DNA of 27,476 nt from Haplosporangium gracile (Eukaryota > Mortierellomycota > Mortierellomycetes > Mortierellales > Mortierellaceae): assembly GCA_015499985.1 (NCBI GenBank), contig JAAAUF010000111.1, positions 25,546 to 53,021 on the forward strand, in the 5' to 3' direction. Under the pieces are notes generated by a model. The model made no database searches and was not told the DNA's origin. It saw only the letters and a program-made list of their open reading frames with translations. The translations under genes and the position numbers were made by a program. Shown in pieces: positions 12,001 to 22,128 of this stretch; position 1 is the first letter of the stretch; every line of letters begins with the position of its first letter.

Positions 12001-12161
12001 TGGTAGTCAAAGTTTTGTTGCTGTGGCTGGAATCCTCCATAGCCTCCTCGACTGCCTCCCCTACCGCCTCCTCTTCCGCCTCGTGACTTGTTGGAGTGCC
12101 CGCCTCCACGGCCGCCACCTCGACCTCCTCCTCCTCCTTGCTTGGCTCCTCGCTTTGGCAT
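9073..12161 (-). CDS. SQS1: SQS1-like R3H and G-patch domain protein
   Basis: Exons on the minus strand: 12161-11963, 11855-11424, 11324-10507, 10346-9834, 9781-9276, 9172-9073. They close at 855 aa. The start MPKRGAKQ is followed by an RGG/GGR-rich tail (to ~45), then acidic and Gln-rich low-complexity regions, Lys-rich patches, and FETLLDINR leading into an R3H domain (residues ~669-735) with the R-x3-H signature at R690/H694 (LRRKVH). The C-terminus is a G-patch (~805-855): GHRMLSKMGW followed by MPGVGLGASGDGITQPIEA. This order and the extreme C-terminal G-patch match yeast Sqs1/Pfa1, a nuclear/nucleolar cofactor that stimulates the DEAH helicase Prp43 in ribosome assembly and spliceosome recycling. 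Yeast Sqs1 is shorter (~770 aa); the extra length is low-complexity. Transcription diverges from the acyl-CoA-synthetase-like gene. Confidence 0.88.
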
Positions 12162-12900
12162 TGTTGTTTTGGCGTAGTGGTGGGTTGAAATGAAGAGGAA
12201 ATGGGGTTGGTATGTGACGCTTTGTGTCTGCTTGCTTGGTTGATTGTTGTTATTGGTTACTAAAGCAGATGAGGATGAGTTATGAGAGAAAGTGTAGAGA
12301 TTAAAAACTGTAAATTGCTTGCTCCTTTATGTTTTTCCCCTTGGCCTCCTACGAAAAAAAAAGGGTTTTTTGCCTTGCTGCGGTTGAGAGTCATGTGATT
12401 ATAAAGTGACTGCGTTCAACGTACCTGCGGATAGGTCCGCTCTTTCCACCCGCAGTTAGGATAGTAGTAAGATAGCGCCGTTTTGGAGGTATGTCAATGT
12501 TTTTGATGAAGCCCGGAGGCAGAGCAGCAACAATAATAATCAGAATAGACAGACTGCGCTTGATGTAAAATAGGTACTCATGTGTCTAGGCGTTGCGCCT
12601 TTACTTTTTTTGTTCCTGAAAAAAAAGACGTGTTTTTTGTGCTCTGCGGCTTTCTGTGTGATTTACCTTCTCCCCCAAATATTGGTTCACAGACTCTGAT
12701 TGGTCAATTGTCTTTATCCTCGACAAAGAAAGAAACAAGTGCTCACACGCATGCACACTCGAACAGACTTTAGTTTTGCTTCTTTTACTTTTTTCTGATC
12801 TCATCTGACCGTTGCTTCCTTCTCACGCTCTTTCTCTCCCTCTTTTCCTCATCCGCCTTTACTTTTTGCCCTTCCACCCCCACGAAGCATCAAGAGCACA
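12162..12900. promoter_or_regulatory. Divergent promoter between SQS1 and the acyl-CoA synthetase-like gene
   Basis: These 739 bases separate two head-to-head genes. Two inverted CCAAT boxes (ATTGG) lie at 12681-12685 and 12699-12703, about 200 bases before the ATG at 12901. A strong pyrimidine tract (about 12778-12890) leads into the + strand start. On the SQS1 side, GATGAGGATGAG near 12268-12280 resembles the PAC element core of ribosome-biogenesis genes, but this is weak evidence. No ORF with coding character is present. Confidence 0.5.
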
Positions 12901-15407
12901 ATGGAGGTCGACGCACTCACCATCGTCCTGACGGTCGCAATTGCAGCCGTCCTTGCCTTCGTCAAACTCAACAAGTCCGAACCCGACATCCACCCTCTTC
13001 TCCTCGAGCAACAGGCCTCAGTTGCCCCCCTCAGAGGTGAGCGCGAGTCGGCTATCCACCGTGCCAAGTCTGTGCCTGCTGGATCTTCACTGGTGAAGGT
13101 CCCTCTTGAGAGAATCGGGACTCTGCACGATGTCTGGCAGAACGGTCTCGCAGCCAACCCTACCGGTCGCTGTCTCATGTATATGCTCCAGAACCAGTTC
13201 TCTTATGTTAGCGTAAGTACTCTTTTTCTCCCATGAGATGTTTCCTACGCACAGTGATATTTATCTATTGAATTTTTAAGAAACTGACTTTTGCTTCTTT
13301 TTTTTTCGTTCATTTTATAGGAATCATATGGTAAAGACATGTCGCGCGGTTGGCTCCAATTCAACTTCAACGACAAACGGTTTGCAATATAAGTCTTTGA
13401 TCTGACACACAACCTTGCCTCTTCTTAAATGTCTCACAGAGCACGTTGACAGGAAAATTGGCGGATTTGGAACAGGATTTATCACAGTGACCAAGCTAAA
13501 GCCCAGGACAGAGACCCCCATCGGAATCTACGCTCCATATTCTCAAGGTACAAAGGACTTTCTTCTTCCTGCGACTCAGCAACCCACGATGACAACATAC
13601 CAATACACCAACTCACCACAATCGTGTTTTCAACTGAAATTCAATAGAGTCGTTCATCGCACAGCAGGCGTTCTACAGATACGGATTTGTGGCGGTTCCC
13701 ATCCATGACCTGAGAAGCAGCGAGCTCTTGATCGAGATTGTCAACCAGACAAAGATGAAGGCAATTATTGTTGCTCAGAAGGCTTTGCCCTTGCTTCTTC
13801 AGTCCTTAAAGGACTGCACCAGTATCAAGACCATCATTGTGGCCACTATCTATATCTCGGAGGAGCAAAAGAGGCTCGCAGGACAGCATGGCGCCAGGAT
13901 CCTCAAGTTTGCGGAAGTCGAGTACAATGGAACCCTGGGCGCCTTGGAGGCTGTCAAGCCAGGTAGGGTGGCACGCGCAGGGTTGACAGGCCGGTTTGTG
14001 GATGTGTCTTGCGGACCAATATTTAACGATGCCTTTTTTTTATTGCTGATTCTAGATCCCTCGGATATTGCAATGATCAATTACAACACCAAGTCCACCT
14101 CGGTAAACACCATTTGTTTATACGCACCGAAGTCACGGACATTGGAGATCACTCTCAAAGACTTACAATACTTACTGAACTCAACTGCTCTCTTTTTCAT
14201 AAATGCTTAGCTTTCAAAGGGCGTGGTGTTGACCCATGCCAACCTGGTGGCCACTATGACTGGATTCACAGGATCGTTGCCTGGCGCCAAAAAGTTCACC
14301 TCCAAGGACCGCCTGCTCTCTCATTTCACCAACGGCGATGTGATCGGAACCTGGATGACCAGCGCCATGGTGATGGCTGGAGGATCTATCGTCTTCCCTT
14401 CTGGATTGATGAAAAACGTCCTCCACGACTCTCAGGCCACTACTCCTACTATTTTCGCCAGGTACCTACAGTGCTCTTATCACGCGAGCCTCTTTCAAGA
14501 CATGATGTTTGGCGCTACGCTGACGGCTAACCCATTTATCCTATTGCTACACTGAAAATAGTACACCAATTATTCTGGAAAAGATTCATGAGGCACTAGA
14601 TACGACGTATGGTGCTGGATCCTCGTTCAAGAAGGCATATGCTTCCAAATTAGCACTGCTGGATGCTGGACGCGTGACGACGACGAGTCTTTGGGATTTC
14701 ATAGGATTGGGCGAGGTCAGGAGCCGACTCGGAGGAAAAGTCCGTCTTGTCGTTACCACCAGTACGTACCCTTGCCTTACTTTACCACTGTCAACAACGG
14801 TCAAGACTGTATTCCACCATGATAAGTTATACTAACAACGAATCCAATTTGATCTTCAACCTATAATAGACCCCACGAAGCCAGAGACGTTGAAGTACAT
14901 TAGAGCAGCAATGGGCATCCATGTGATGACGACATATGGCAGGACTGAGACTTCAGGAGTCGCTACCAGCCGTAACATGTTTGACTACTCGAACGATGCT
15001 CATTTGGGCGCACCCGTCGGATGTAACGAGATCAAGCTTGTCGATGACCCCGAGAGACGATATACCAGTGACGACCAGCCCAACCCCCGCGGCGAGGTAT
15101 ATATTTTTTACCTTAATGCAGTCCGATTGAAAAGAATTTATGGGATAGAGGCCTCTATAGTTAACTAACGCGAAATGTCTTTTTTTGTTGAATTGACTAG
15201 ATTCTTGTCCGCGGTCCTAACGTGATGAAGGGATATTACAAGAAGCCCAATGCGACGGCGACGAGCATCGATAGTGATGGCTGGTTCCATACGGGCGAGT
15301 GGGGCAGTTTCAATGCCAATGGTACTTTGGAAGTGTTGGGCAAGAAGAAGAAGGTCAAATCTGACAAGGTGCCATCTTCCCCTGTGCAAGAAGAGTCCAA
15401 TGAGTAA
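12901..15407 (+). CDS. Long-chain acyl-CoA synthetase-like protein, probably inactive
   Basis: Exons: 12901-13212, 13321-13330 (only 10 nt), 13440-13547, 13648-13962, 14056-14102, 14211-14461, 14562-14761, 14870-15096, 15201-15407. They close at 558 aa. An N-terminal membrane segment (LTIVLTVAIAAVLAFV, residues 6-22) is followed by an AMP-binding fold of the ACSL/FAA type: SYEHVDRKIGGFGTGF, IGIYAPYSQESFIAQQA, YGFVAVPIHDL, KGVVLTHANLVA, YGRTET (437-442), GEILVRGPNVMKGYYK and GWFHTGE. Active enzymes need a TSGTTGxPKG loop; here residues 257-268 read NYNTKSTSLSKG. The ribose-binding TGD is TGE (521-523). The protein stops soon after this, with KKKKVKS and a short tail, so the C-terminal domain (~110 aa in family members of 650-700 aa) with its catalytic lysine is absent. 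I see no continuation downstream. It is most likely an ER or peroxisomal pseudoenzyme or a decaying paralogue. Confidence 0.85.
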
Positions 15408-15823
15408 CTACGGCTAAAAGATGCTGGGGATGATGGTGACAGATACCATGTATGTAGATAGTGAGAGAGAAAGATAGAGAGTAGAGCACACTGAAATAAC
15501 TTTTCAGACATGTTCGACATCAGGCAGTACGCGTGCCTGTTAAAATTGAATTGAAAATTTTCTTGTCCTAGGCAGCTTATAAGATCTGTCCTTCGCTCTC
15601 TTTTCTCTCTCTCTCTCTTCGCCCTCCTCAACCTCAACCCAACAGCCATGTCATGAAGCAGGAGTAGGAAGATTAGTAGAAAGCATAATGACCAGCAGGA
15701 GCAAGAGACCGCCTTCTCTCCCCATACTTCTATGTTCATTTGTCCACCTCCGCCTCCTTACTCTCACCTTCCACCATCACGTCCGTTTCGAGACTTTGCG
15801 CTCTGTCGTGGCAAGTTTTTGGC

Positions 15824-15949
15824 CTAATGCTGGGACAGAGGGTCACCTTGGGCTTGCACACTAGACTTGGGCGAGTCCTTCTTGTCGTTTGGGTAATCTA
15901 CATAAGTCTTGGGCTGGGTGACTTTTATTATGGGCAGCAGAGGCCAATT
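15824..15949 (-). other. Possible terminal exon of an unknown minus-strand gene
   Basis: Read on the minus strand, an acceptor (AAACCTAG) is followed by 41 codons and a TAG. The encoded peptide is unusually protein-like for this spacer, containing IIKVTQPKTYVDYPNDKKD and ending in GDPLSQH, with mostly C/G third bases. A donor GAGA/gtaaag at 16073/16072 could supply an upstream exon in phase 0, but I find no start codon or recognisable domain. It could be a small gene, a remnant, or chance. Confidence 0.2.
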
Positions 15950-16400
15950 CTAGGTTTCGCCCTGGATTTTAGCTGTACAGTACGCCTTGTTTTGTTCGTC
16001 TGTATCATTCGTTTTTTCAATTGTCTCTCGCCAGTTGTGGATGGTCAAGAACGCATCCAATCTTCCCTTTACTCTCCTCTCCCTTTTCTCGTTCATAGTA
16101 GACCAACTTCGACAAGACCTGTAAGGAATGGACAAGGTATCATAGCCAAGAGTAAAGACAGTGTTGCCACTAATAAAATGGTGTTTTTGATTTGAGTTTG
16201 ATTTGTGCTAATGGGGCGCACAGAGCGCCTTTAATTTATCCCACGGGTAAGGCGCGTGACCCTTGCTTGACTTGGGTTGCTGACAGAAAGTCATGCCGAA
16301 CTCTTTCTTTTATGCTTCGCAATCCCTTTCCTCTCCACCTCTCTTCCCTTCTCTGATTCCTCATGCTTTCTCTCTGACTCATACCTCACTCACTTCAACT

Positions 16401-16469
16401 TTCACCCTTCACCCTTCACCCTTCACCCTTCACCCTTCACATTCACACATTCACACATTCACACATTCA
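16401..16469. repeat. Two adjacent short tandem repeats in a 5' UTR
   Basis: Five full copies plus a partial copy of the 7-mer TTCACCC (16401-16440) run directly into three copies plus a partial copy of the 8-mer ATTCACAC (16441-16469). They end about 20 bases before the ATG of the amidotransferase gene, so they probably lie in its leader. The shared TTCAC core suggests one array grew out of the other. Confidence 0.9.
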
Positions 16470-16489
16470 TCCTCAGTTTGACGAAAACC

Positions 16490-17614
16490 ATGGCTGCAAC
16501 AATCACCAATGCAAAGGCACCTATTCGAGTCGCCCTCCTTGTGTGTGGAACACCTATCCCCGCTGTTGCTGAGCCCTACGGAGAGTACCCCGCCATCTTC
16601 AACGACCTGCTCCAGGATGGTCTGAAAGAACTCAAGGAGAGAGAGATCGTTACCCCAGACATAGAGCTGATTCTAGAGGGATTCGATGTCCGCGAAAATA
16701 TATATCCTGAGTGTCTTTCTGACTATGACGGCATCCTGATTTCTGGCAGTGGTATGTGCCACCTTTCTCTCGCTCTTCTTCAATTAACCGCTGTCGTTGA
16801 ATCGTCAAACTGTCTTTGTTTGTCAACCTCACACACCATATTTTTTGTCTTGTACATGAACTTTTGTAGCCTCGAATGCTTATGATGACTTGCCCTGGAT
16901 CAACAAACTGGTGGATTATGTCGCCAAGTTCCCCAGGGACAACGAGGCACCCAAGATTGTTGGAATCTGTTTTGGACACCAAATCATTGGACGAGCCTTC
17001 AAAGCTAATGTCGGCAAGAGCACCCGCGGATGGGAGGTACAGTATCTTGTCAGGAATGAAAACGTTCAGAGTTGCTGATTGTTCTTGCTCCCGGATATCG
17101 AAACACATGTGTCTAACAGGCTCCTTTTGATTGAATTTTCTTTTTGCTCATAGCTGGGCTGGACTTTGACTGACTTTACTGAGGAGGGCAAGAAGTTCTG
17201 GAAGGAGGACTCTATGGTACGTTATTAATTGACCGCTTGAAAGAAACCTTTTTGTTCATTTTTGACAGCACTGGCCACAGTATCTAATATATTTACCACA
17301 CATGATATCAATATGAGTAGAGAATTCAAGAACTTCATCAGGATGTGGTGCATAATGTTCCTGCAGGATTCACACTTTTGGCGTCGACGGCACATACGAC
17401 GAACCAGTCTATGATCTCGGAGGATAGCAGGATTGTGACCCTCCAAGGCCATCCCGAGTTCACTGGACCTATTATGAGAGAGTTTATCAGAGTTAGAGCT
17501 GCCAATGGCACGTTTAACAAGGAATTGTCTGAGACATCTTTGAAGGTTGTCGATAACACCTTGGACCGTGCCACTGTTGCCGCCCGCATCGTCGACTTTG
17601 TCCGCAGGGCATAA
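16490..17614 (+). CDS. Class I glutamine amidotransferase (GATase1) domain protein
   Basis: Exons: 16490-16751, 16870-17036, 17154-17216, 17321-17614. They close at 261 aa, a usual length for stand-alone fungal GATase1 proteins such as yeast YLR126C. The fold signature is complete: DGILISGSASNAYDD (oxyanion/early loop), VGICFGHQIIGRA with nucleophile C121, an ELHQDVVHNVP segment, and QGHPEF with catalytic H208 and E210. The full Cys-His-Glu triad implies an active hydrolase that acts on glutamine or a gamma-glutamyl compound, probably in the cytosol. The true substrate cannot be told from sequence. No signal peptide is visible; the start MAATITNAKAPIRVALLVCG enters the first beta strand directly. 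The ATG context is ACCATGG. Confidence 0.9.
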
Positions 17615-17764
17615 TCTTTAGAATAATTTGGTGGCGCTCGTAAATTGATGACGTATAGAATTATGAATCCATCGTATGTGATGGGATTGTTCGCAAACAC
17701 AAAATTATTGGCCGCGGGGCAAAATCCATTTTTTCCTCCTCTTTTTTTACCGCATATTTCCAAC
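17615..17764 (+). promoter_or_regulatory. Compact promoter of the uL13 gene
   Basis: Only 150 bases separate the amidotransferase stop codon from the proposed uL13 start. The last 40 bases are a strong pyrimidine run (TTTTTTCCTCCTCTTTTTTTACC) followed by CATATTTCCAAC before the ATG, as expected for a strongly expressed ribosomal protein gene whose transcript starts in a CT tract. Confidence 0.5.
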
Positions 17765-19556
17765 ATGAGCACTTTCGAAAAAGTAATGAGAATTGCACAA
17801 CAGCAACATCCATGGAGGGTGCCCTAGGGGGGGATAACAGAACCAAAGCATAGGAGCAGGAGGAGCATACCCAAGTCCAACGCACAAGTAACGGGATTTA
17901 TCAGCAATCACCTTCCTCCAGAAATCAGGATCAACCTACCATCAATACTTTTTTGGCATCTTCGAGGTCTCAAGCGTCAACCAGGTTCCCTTGTTCTCGA
18001 TGGCGCCCATGGAGCTTTTTGCGACCTGCAATAATCTTTTGTTGATCACGGACGAACGTTTGATCCTGTTCCCGAAGGCCGTGGTCACATCACAAAGATC
18101 GATCATCCCGCCCGACAACCTTTTTTTTTTTCTCGACCTCGAATCCCATGGCGAATCTTTGATTCTGGACCTGTGGTCGATGTCCTCAACCGAGCGCAAG
18201 GATGTACAAATCTCTTCCGCCAACCACATCAACTTCATGAGAAAGTCCCAGGGAACCAGATCGCTACCATCATCGACCCAAACCGACCCACTTGAAATCT
18301 CATCGATCCCCGATTCACCCACAGGACCTCAGTACCATATCATACACCTTAGAACTGGAGAGGCTAACCAACTCGTTTCCTTCCCTCGTATCATTTCTAT
18401 GATAGGTGGTTGTCATCGACGGTAAGGGCCACCTTTTGGGTCGCCTTGCCTCCATTGTTGCCAAGCAGGCCCTCACCGGTCAGCGTGTCGTTGTCGTCCG
18501 CTGCGAGGAGTTGAACGTCTCTGGTTCCTTCTTCCGTAACAAGCGTAAGTCTTCAGTTCTTCTCTCTGCATGCAATTCTTTTGTGCTACCTGGTTTCTAT
18601 GGCCGTTATTAGTATGCTGTAGTTCAATGTATTGTTCACAGGATATCGTTAAGGATTGCCAGCATGGGACATGGACATGGAAGCAACAACAGAACAGGAG
18701 CGCCTGCCAGACCTTCTACGGCTGTACGTTTTTGCTTTTTTGCACTAGGCAACTCGGGTGCAGTCGATGACGGTTTTTGTGGGTCGATTGCGAGCTGTTC
18801 GCTTGCAAGCAGCCTCAATTGCTCTCTTCGACGACTTTGCCTACCATCCTTTATTTGCCACGACGCCGTTCAACGCACTTTTGGTTCATTCAACTCACTT
18901 GAGCTGCAGCACCAGTTCACGACAAAAGCAACTAGCATGGCCTGCTTTCCATTACCCTCGATACGCCCAAAACTACACTTTTGGCTCTCAACAAATATCG
19001 AAAAAGCGATACCAAGCGGTACAAAGAGAAACTATCAGAACTTTTAGAAAAACACAATCACTAACCTTTTCCTACTTGTAATATGAACTTTCAACGATAA
19101 ATAGTGAAGTACCACGCTTTCCTCCGCAAGCGTTGCGTTGTCAACCCCGCTCGTGGATCCTTCCATTTCCGTGCTCCCTCGCGCATTTTCTACCGCGCTA
19201 TCCGCGGAATGGTCCCCCACAAGACTGCCCGTGGTGCCGCCGCTCTTGACCGCATCAAGTTGTTCGAGGGTGTTCCCCCTCCTTATGACCGCATGAAGCG
19301 CATGGTCGTCCCCTCGGCCCTCCGCGTCCTCAAGCTCAAGCCCGGCCGCAAGTACTGCACCATCAAGCGTGTCTCGCACGAGGTCGGCTGGAAGTACAAC
19401 GATGTTGTCGCTAACCTCGAGGAGAAGCGCAAGGTCAAGTCCAAGGCTTTCTACGAGCGCAAGAAGGCTATTGCCAACGTCCGTGCCAAGGCTGTCTCTG
19501 CCAAGTCCTCCGAGTTGGCTGCCGTCCAGGAGAAGATCTCTGCTCTCGGATACTAA
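17765..19556 (+). CDS. RPL16: 60S ribosomal protein uL13 (L13a / L16)
   Basis: Exons: 17765-17782, 18406-18544, 19105-19556. They close at 202 aa (yeast Rpl16 is about 199). The body matches uL13 nearly throughout: [98 protein letters not shown] and the C-terminal ISALGY. It is a structural protein of the large ribosomal subunit. The first exon is inferred: an 18-nt exon encoding MSTFEK followed by GTAATG, chosen because a CT-rich promoter precedes it and the phase is right. A 24-nt alternative at 18180-18203 (MSSTERKD) is also in phase but lacks a promoter. The introns are long for this window (623 and 560 nt), common in ribosomal protein genes and possibly regulatory. Confidence 0.93.
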
Positions 19557-19989
19557 ACAGTCTTTTATTTTCTCGCTTGCTCTTTTTTTTCGAGTCAAAG
19601 GACACATGTAGTTGTTGTGCTGGGATAAGAAATTATTTGAAGGAAAGAAAAAAATCAACAATTAAAAACAATGAATTGATTGCTTTTTGCTTGGAAAAGA
19701 ACACCTTTTTTATATCTGTTTGTTGTCGTCCTTTGATCATGGCTATCTTGGTGTTGTTTGCTATGCACTCTCTTATGACATCGTTAACGGGGTTGATAAA
19801 GTCGTCAGTAAGTCCTGATGAGCTAAAAGTTGAGATCTCCTACACGTGATCCAAGCCACCAAAACACGATTATAATTTTTGCAATTGTTCTTTTGCGTTG
19901 GGTTCGTCGAGAAATAAAAAAAAAAGTCGATTGTTGGAACAGGTTTCTTCTTCCTCTATCCCCCCTCCTCATTCCCGACATAGATCATC
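19557..19989 (+). promoter_or_regulatory. Intergenic region upstream of OLA1
   Basis: These 433 bases hold the uL13 3' UTR and the OLA1 promoter. An A-rich tract at about 19646-19670 follows the uL13 stop. A pyrimidine tract (about 19944-19978) precedes the OLA1 ATG at 19990. No gene is seen. Confidence 0.5.
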
Positions 19990-21916
19990 ATGCCACCAAA
20001 GAAGGCCGCCACCGAAGAGAAGATCCTTTTGGGTCGTCCCTCCAACAACTTGAAGATTGGTGTTGTTGGTCTCCCCAACGTCGGGTATGCGCTTTCATTC
20101 TTTTCTTTGCTGTAGTTGTTGTTGATGTTGAAGTTGAGAAGACAGCATGGACGTCCTGGACTAGGGCAGAAAGAAAAGCAACTTGTGTGCTAGAGCGACC
20201 AGGGGCGATAAGCAGTTGGGAGCAAAGGACAATTTTATTGAATAGCCAGGAACTATTTGATACCATTACTACTGGAATAGACAACACGGAACCATAGAGC
20301 AACTGAAGCTGGAATTATTTTTGCTGTGTCATCCTATCTAGGACTGGAGATCAGTGGACAATAACATATCGAGAACTCTGTGCGCTAACTGCGGCCCGAT
20401 CATCTTCCTCACTCCTTCTTCCCTTTCTGCGCCTCGCTTCCTTGTCACCTTGAAACTATTCCTACCTCCCTACGACGCCCCTTTACTTGCCAATGCTATA
20501 GAAAGTCGACCTTCTTCAACGCCATCACCAACTCGTCAGCCCCCGCTGAGAACTTCCCTTTCTGTACCATTGGTATGTCCAGGATCCCCACTCTTTTTGT
20601 TCTAGTGACAAATTGCCATGAATGTTTTTGTCACCGTCTGTGCACTGGCTACTTTTGCGAGCTGTACCTTTTGATCCTTACCAAATCATTCCTTATTTTC
20701 CCTTTTGTTTTGAATAATAGATCCCGAAGAGTCTCGCGTCGCTGTTCCTGATGCTCGTCTTGATGTATGTTAGCAACAATTGGAGCAGCACCTTCTCTGC
20801 CCCTGGGAATTATATCGGCGCTTTTGTTTTTGAACAATAAGTGATCCAAAAAAACCAATTCAGGACAATGGAACAACAGAAAACTGACGAACTACTTTAA
20901 ATCAACAAATGGACAATCAATATTAGATTCTCATGGAGAAGTTCAAGTCGACCACCAAGATTCCCGCTTGGTTGACTGTCATTGATATTGCAGGATTGGT
21001 CAAGGGAGCTTCTGCCGGAGAGGGACTCGGTAACGCCTTCTTGTCGCACGTCCGTGCCGTCGACGCCATCTTCCACGTCTGCCGTGCCTTCGACGAGGCC
21101 GATGTTATTCACGTCGACGGTGAGGTCAACCCCATCAAGGATCTCGAGGTCATCCACCACGAGCTCCGTCTCAAGGACGAGGAGTTCATCAAGAACGCCA
21201 TTGCCGATCTCAAGAAGACTATGGGCAAGTTGGGCTCGAACAACACTGCTCCCGAGCGTGCCCGTCAGGCCGAGATGGCTATTTTGGAGAAGTTGTTGAA
21301 GATGGTTGCTGAGGACCACAAGGATATCCGTACCGGAGACTGGACCAACAAGGAGGTCGAGGTCATCAACCCCCTCATGTTGTTGACTGCCAAGCCTGTC
21401 ATCTACTTGTGCAACTTGTCCGAGAACGATTACATCCGCAAGAAGAACAAGTGGTTGGCCAAGATCCACGCTTGGATTCAGGCCAATAACTCTGGCGATA
21501 TCCTTATTCCCTTCTCGGGCTCGCTCGAGTCGCGCATCTCCGAGATGGGAGAGGCCGAGCGTGAGGAGGAGTTGAAGAAGATTGGCACCGTCTCGGCCTT
21601 GCCCAAGATTGTCGTCTCTGGATACGGCGCCTTGAACCTGATTTACTACTTCACCGCTGGTCCCATGGAGTCGAGATGCTGGACCATCCGCAAGGGCACC
21701 AAGGCTCCCCAGGCCGCCGGTGTCATTCACACTGATTTCGAGCGTGGTTTCATTATGGCCGAGACCATGCGTTACGAGGACTTGAACGAGCTCGGCTCTG
21801 AGGCTGCTGTTAAGGCTGCCGGAAAGTACGCCCAGAAGGGTCGTGAGTACATTGTCCAGGACGGTGATATCATTCACTTCAAGTTCAACGTTACTGCCCA
21901 GCCCAAGAAGAAGTAA
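19990..21916 (+). CDS. OLA1: Obg-like ATPase OLA1 (YchF family)
   Basis: Exons: 19990-20084, 20502-20572, 20721-20764, 20927-21916. They close at 399 aa (human OLA1 is 396). The start MPPKK resembles animal OLA1. Motifs present: G1 GLPNVGKST (27-35, split by intron 1 inside G32), [13 protein letters not shown] after the switch region, G3 DIAGLVKGA (90-98), and the non-canonical G4 NLSE (233-236) in place of NKxD, which explains why this family prefers ATP to GTP. The C-terminal TGS-like domain includes [20 protein letters not shown] and ends in [14 protein letters not shown]1/YchF proteins bind ribosomes and act in translation control and stress responses in the cytosol. The gene lies next to uL13 on the same strand. 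The last exon shows strong C-ending codon bias, suggesting high expression. Confidence 0.97.
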
Positions 21917-22128
21917 ATTTGGGGGTTGTTTTTTTTGCATTAGAGGAGGAAGATTAAAAGAATATTAAATATTATATTCATCGCATTGGCTTTTTTGTTT
22001 GGCCATGAATGACTTGATCTGAGCAAGCAATGGTTTTCAGTGGTTCAATGGTTCGATGGCTCAACAGTTCTCTCCCTTGTCGATTTTTTTTTTATATAAT
22101 TATCATAATTACAGTCCAATCGGTCAAT
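21917..22128. other. Convergent 3' region between OLA1 and the transporter
   Basis: These 212 AT-rich bases lie between two convergent stop codons and contain T runs and AATATTAAATATTATATT. They most likely hold the overlapping 3' UTRs. No gene is seen. Confidence 0.6.

Larger units (their letters stand above)
15408..16489. other. Intergenic region, mostly without a clear gene
   Basis: This 1,082-base spacer contains a CT-rich stretch (about 15595-15635), a weak minus-strand exon candidate (15824-15949, listed separately), an AT-rich segment near 16150-16240, and a pyrimidine-rich promoter/5' UTR from about 16290 that ends in tandem repeats just before the ATG at 16490. The + strand frame at 15740-16195 lacks an ATG near its start and has no coding bias. 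Confidence 0.5.

Noticed and set aside
15236..15739. 167-codon minus-strand frame
   Set aside because: It overlaps the last exon of the acyl-CoA synthetase-like gene antisense, and its remainder is low-complexity from a CT tract.
15740..16195. 151-codon + strand frame with hydrophobic segments
   Set aside because: It has no ATG near its start and no family resemblance, and part of it is antisense to the more protein-like minus frame at 15824-15949.
18180..18203. Alternative first exon of uL13 (MSSTERKD then GTACAA)
   Set aside because: In phase, but it lacks the CT-rich promoter that precedes the 17765 start, and the donor is weaker. Kept only as an alternative.
17991..18425. 144-codon + strand frame inside uL13 intron 1
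   Set aside because: It has no recognisable motif, its start is not tied to a promoter, and it reads into the intron acceptor. Best seen as chance within a long intron.
19044..19661. 205-codon minus-strand frame
   Set aside because: Antisense shadow of the uL13 last exon.
20897..21940. 347-codon minus-strand frame
   Set aside because: It is the antisense shadow of the OLA1 last exon, caused by strong third-position C bias; the + strand protein is unmistakable.
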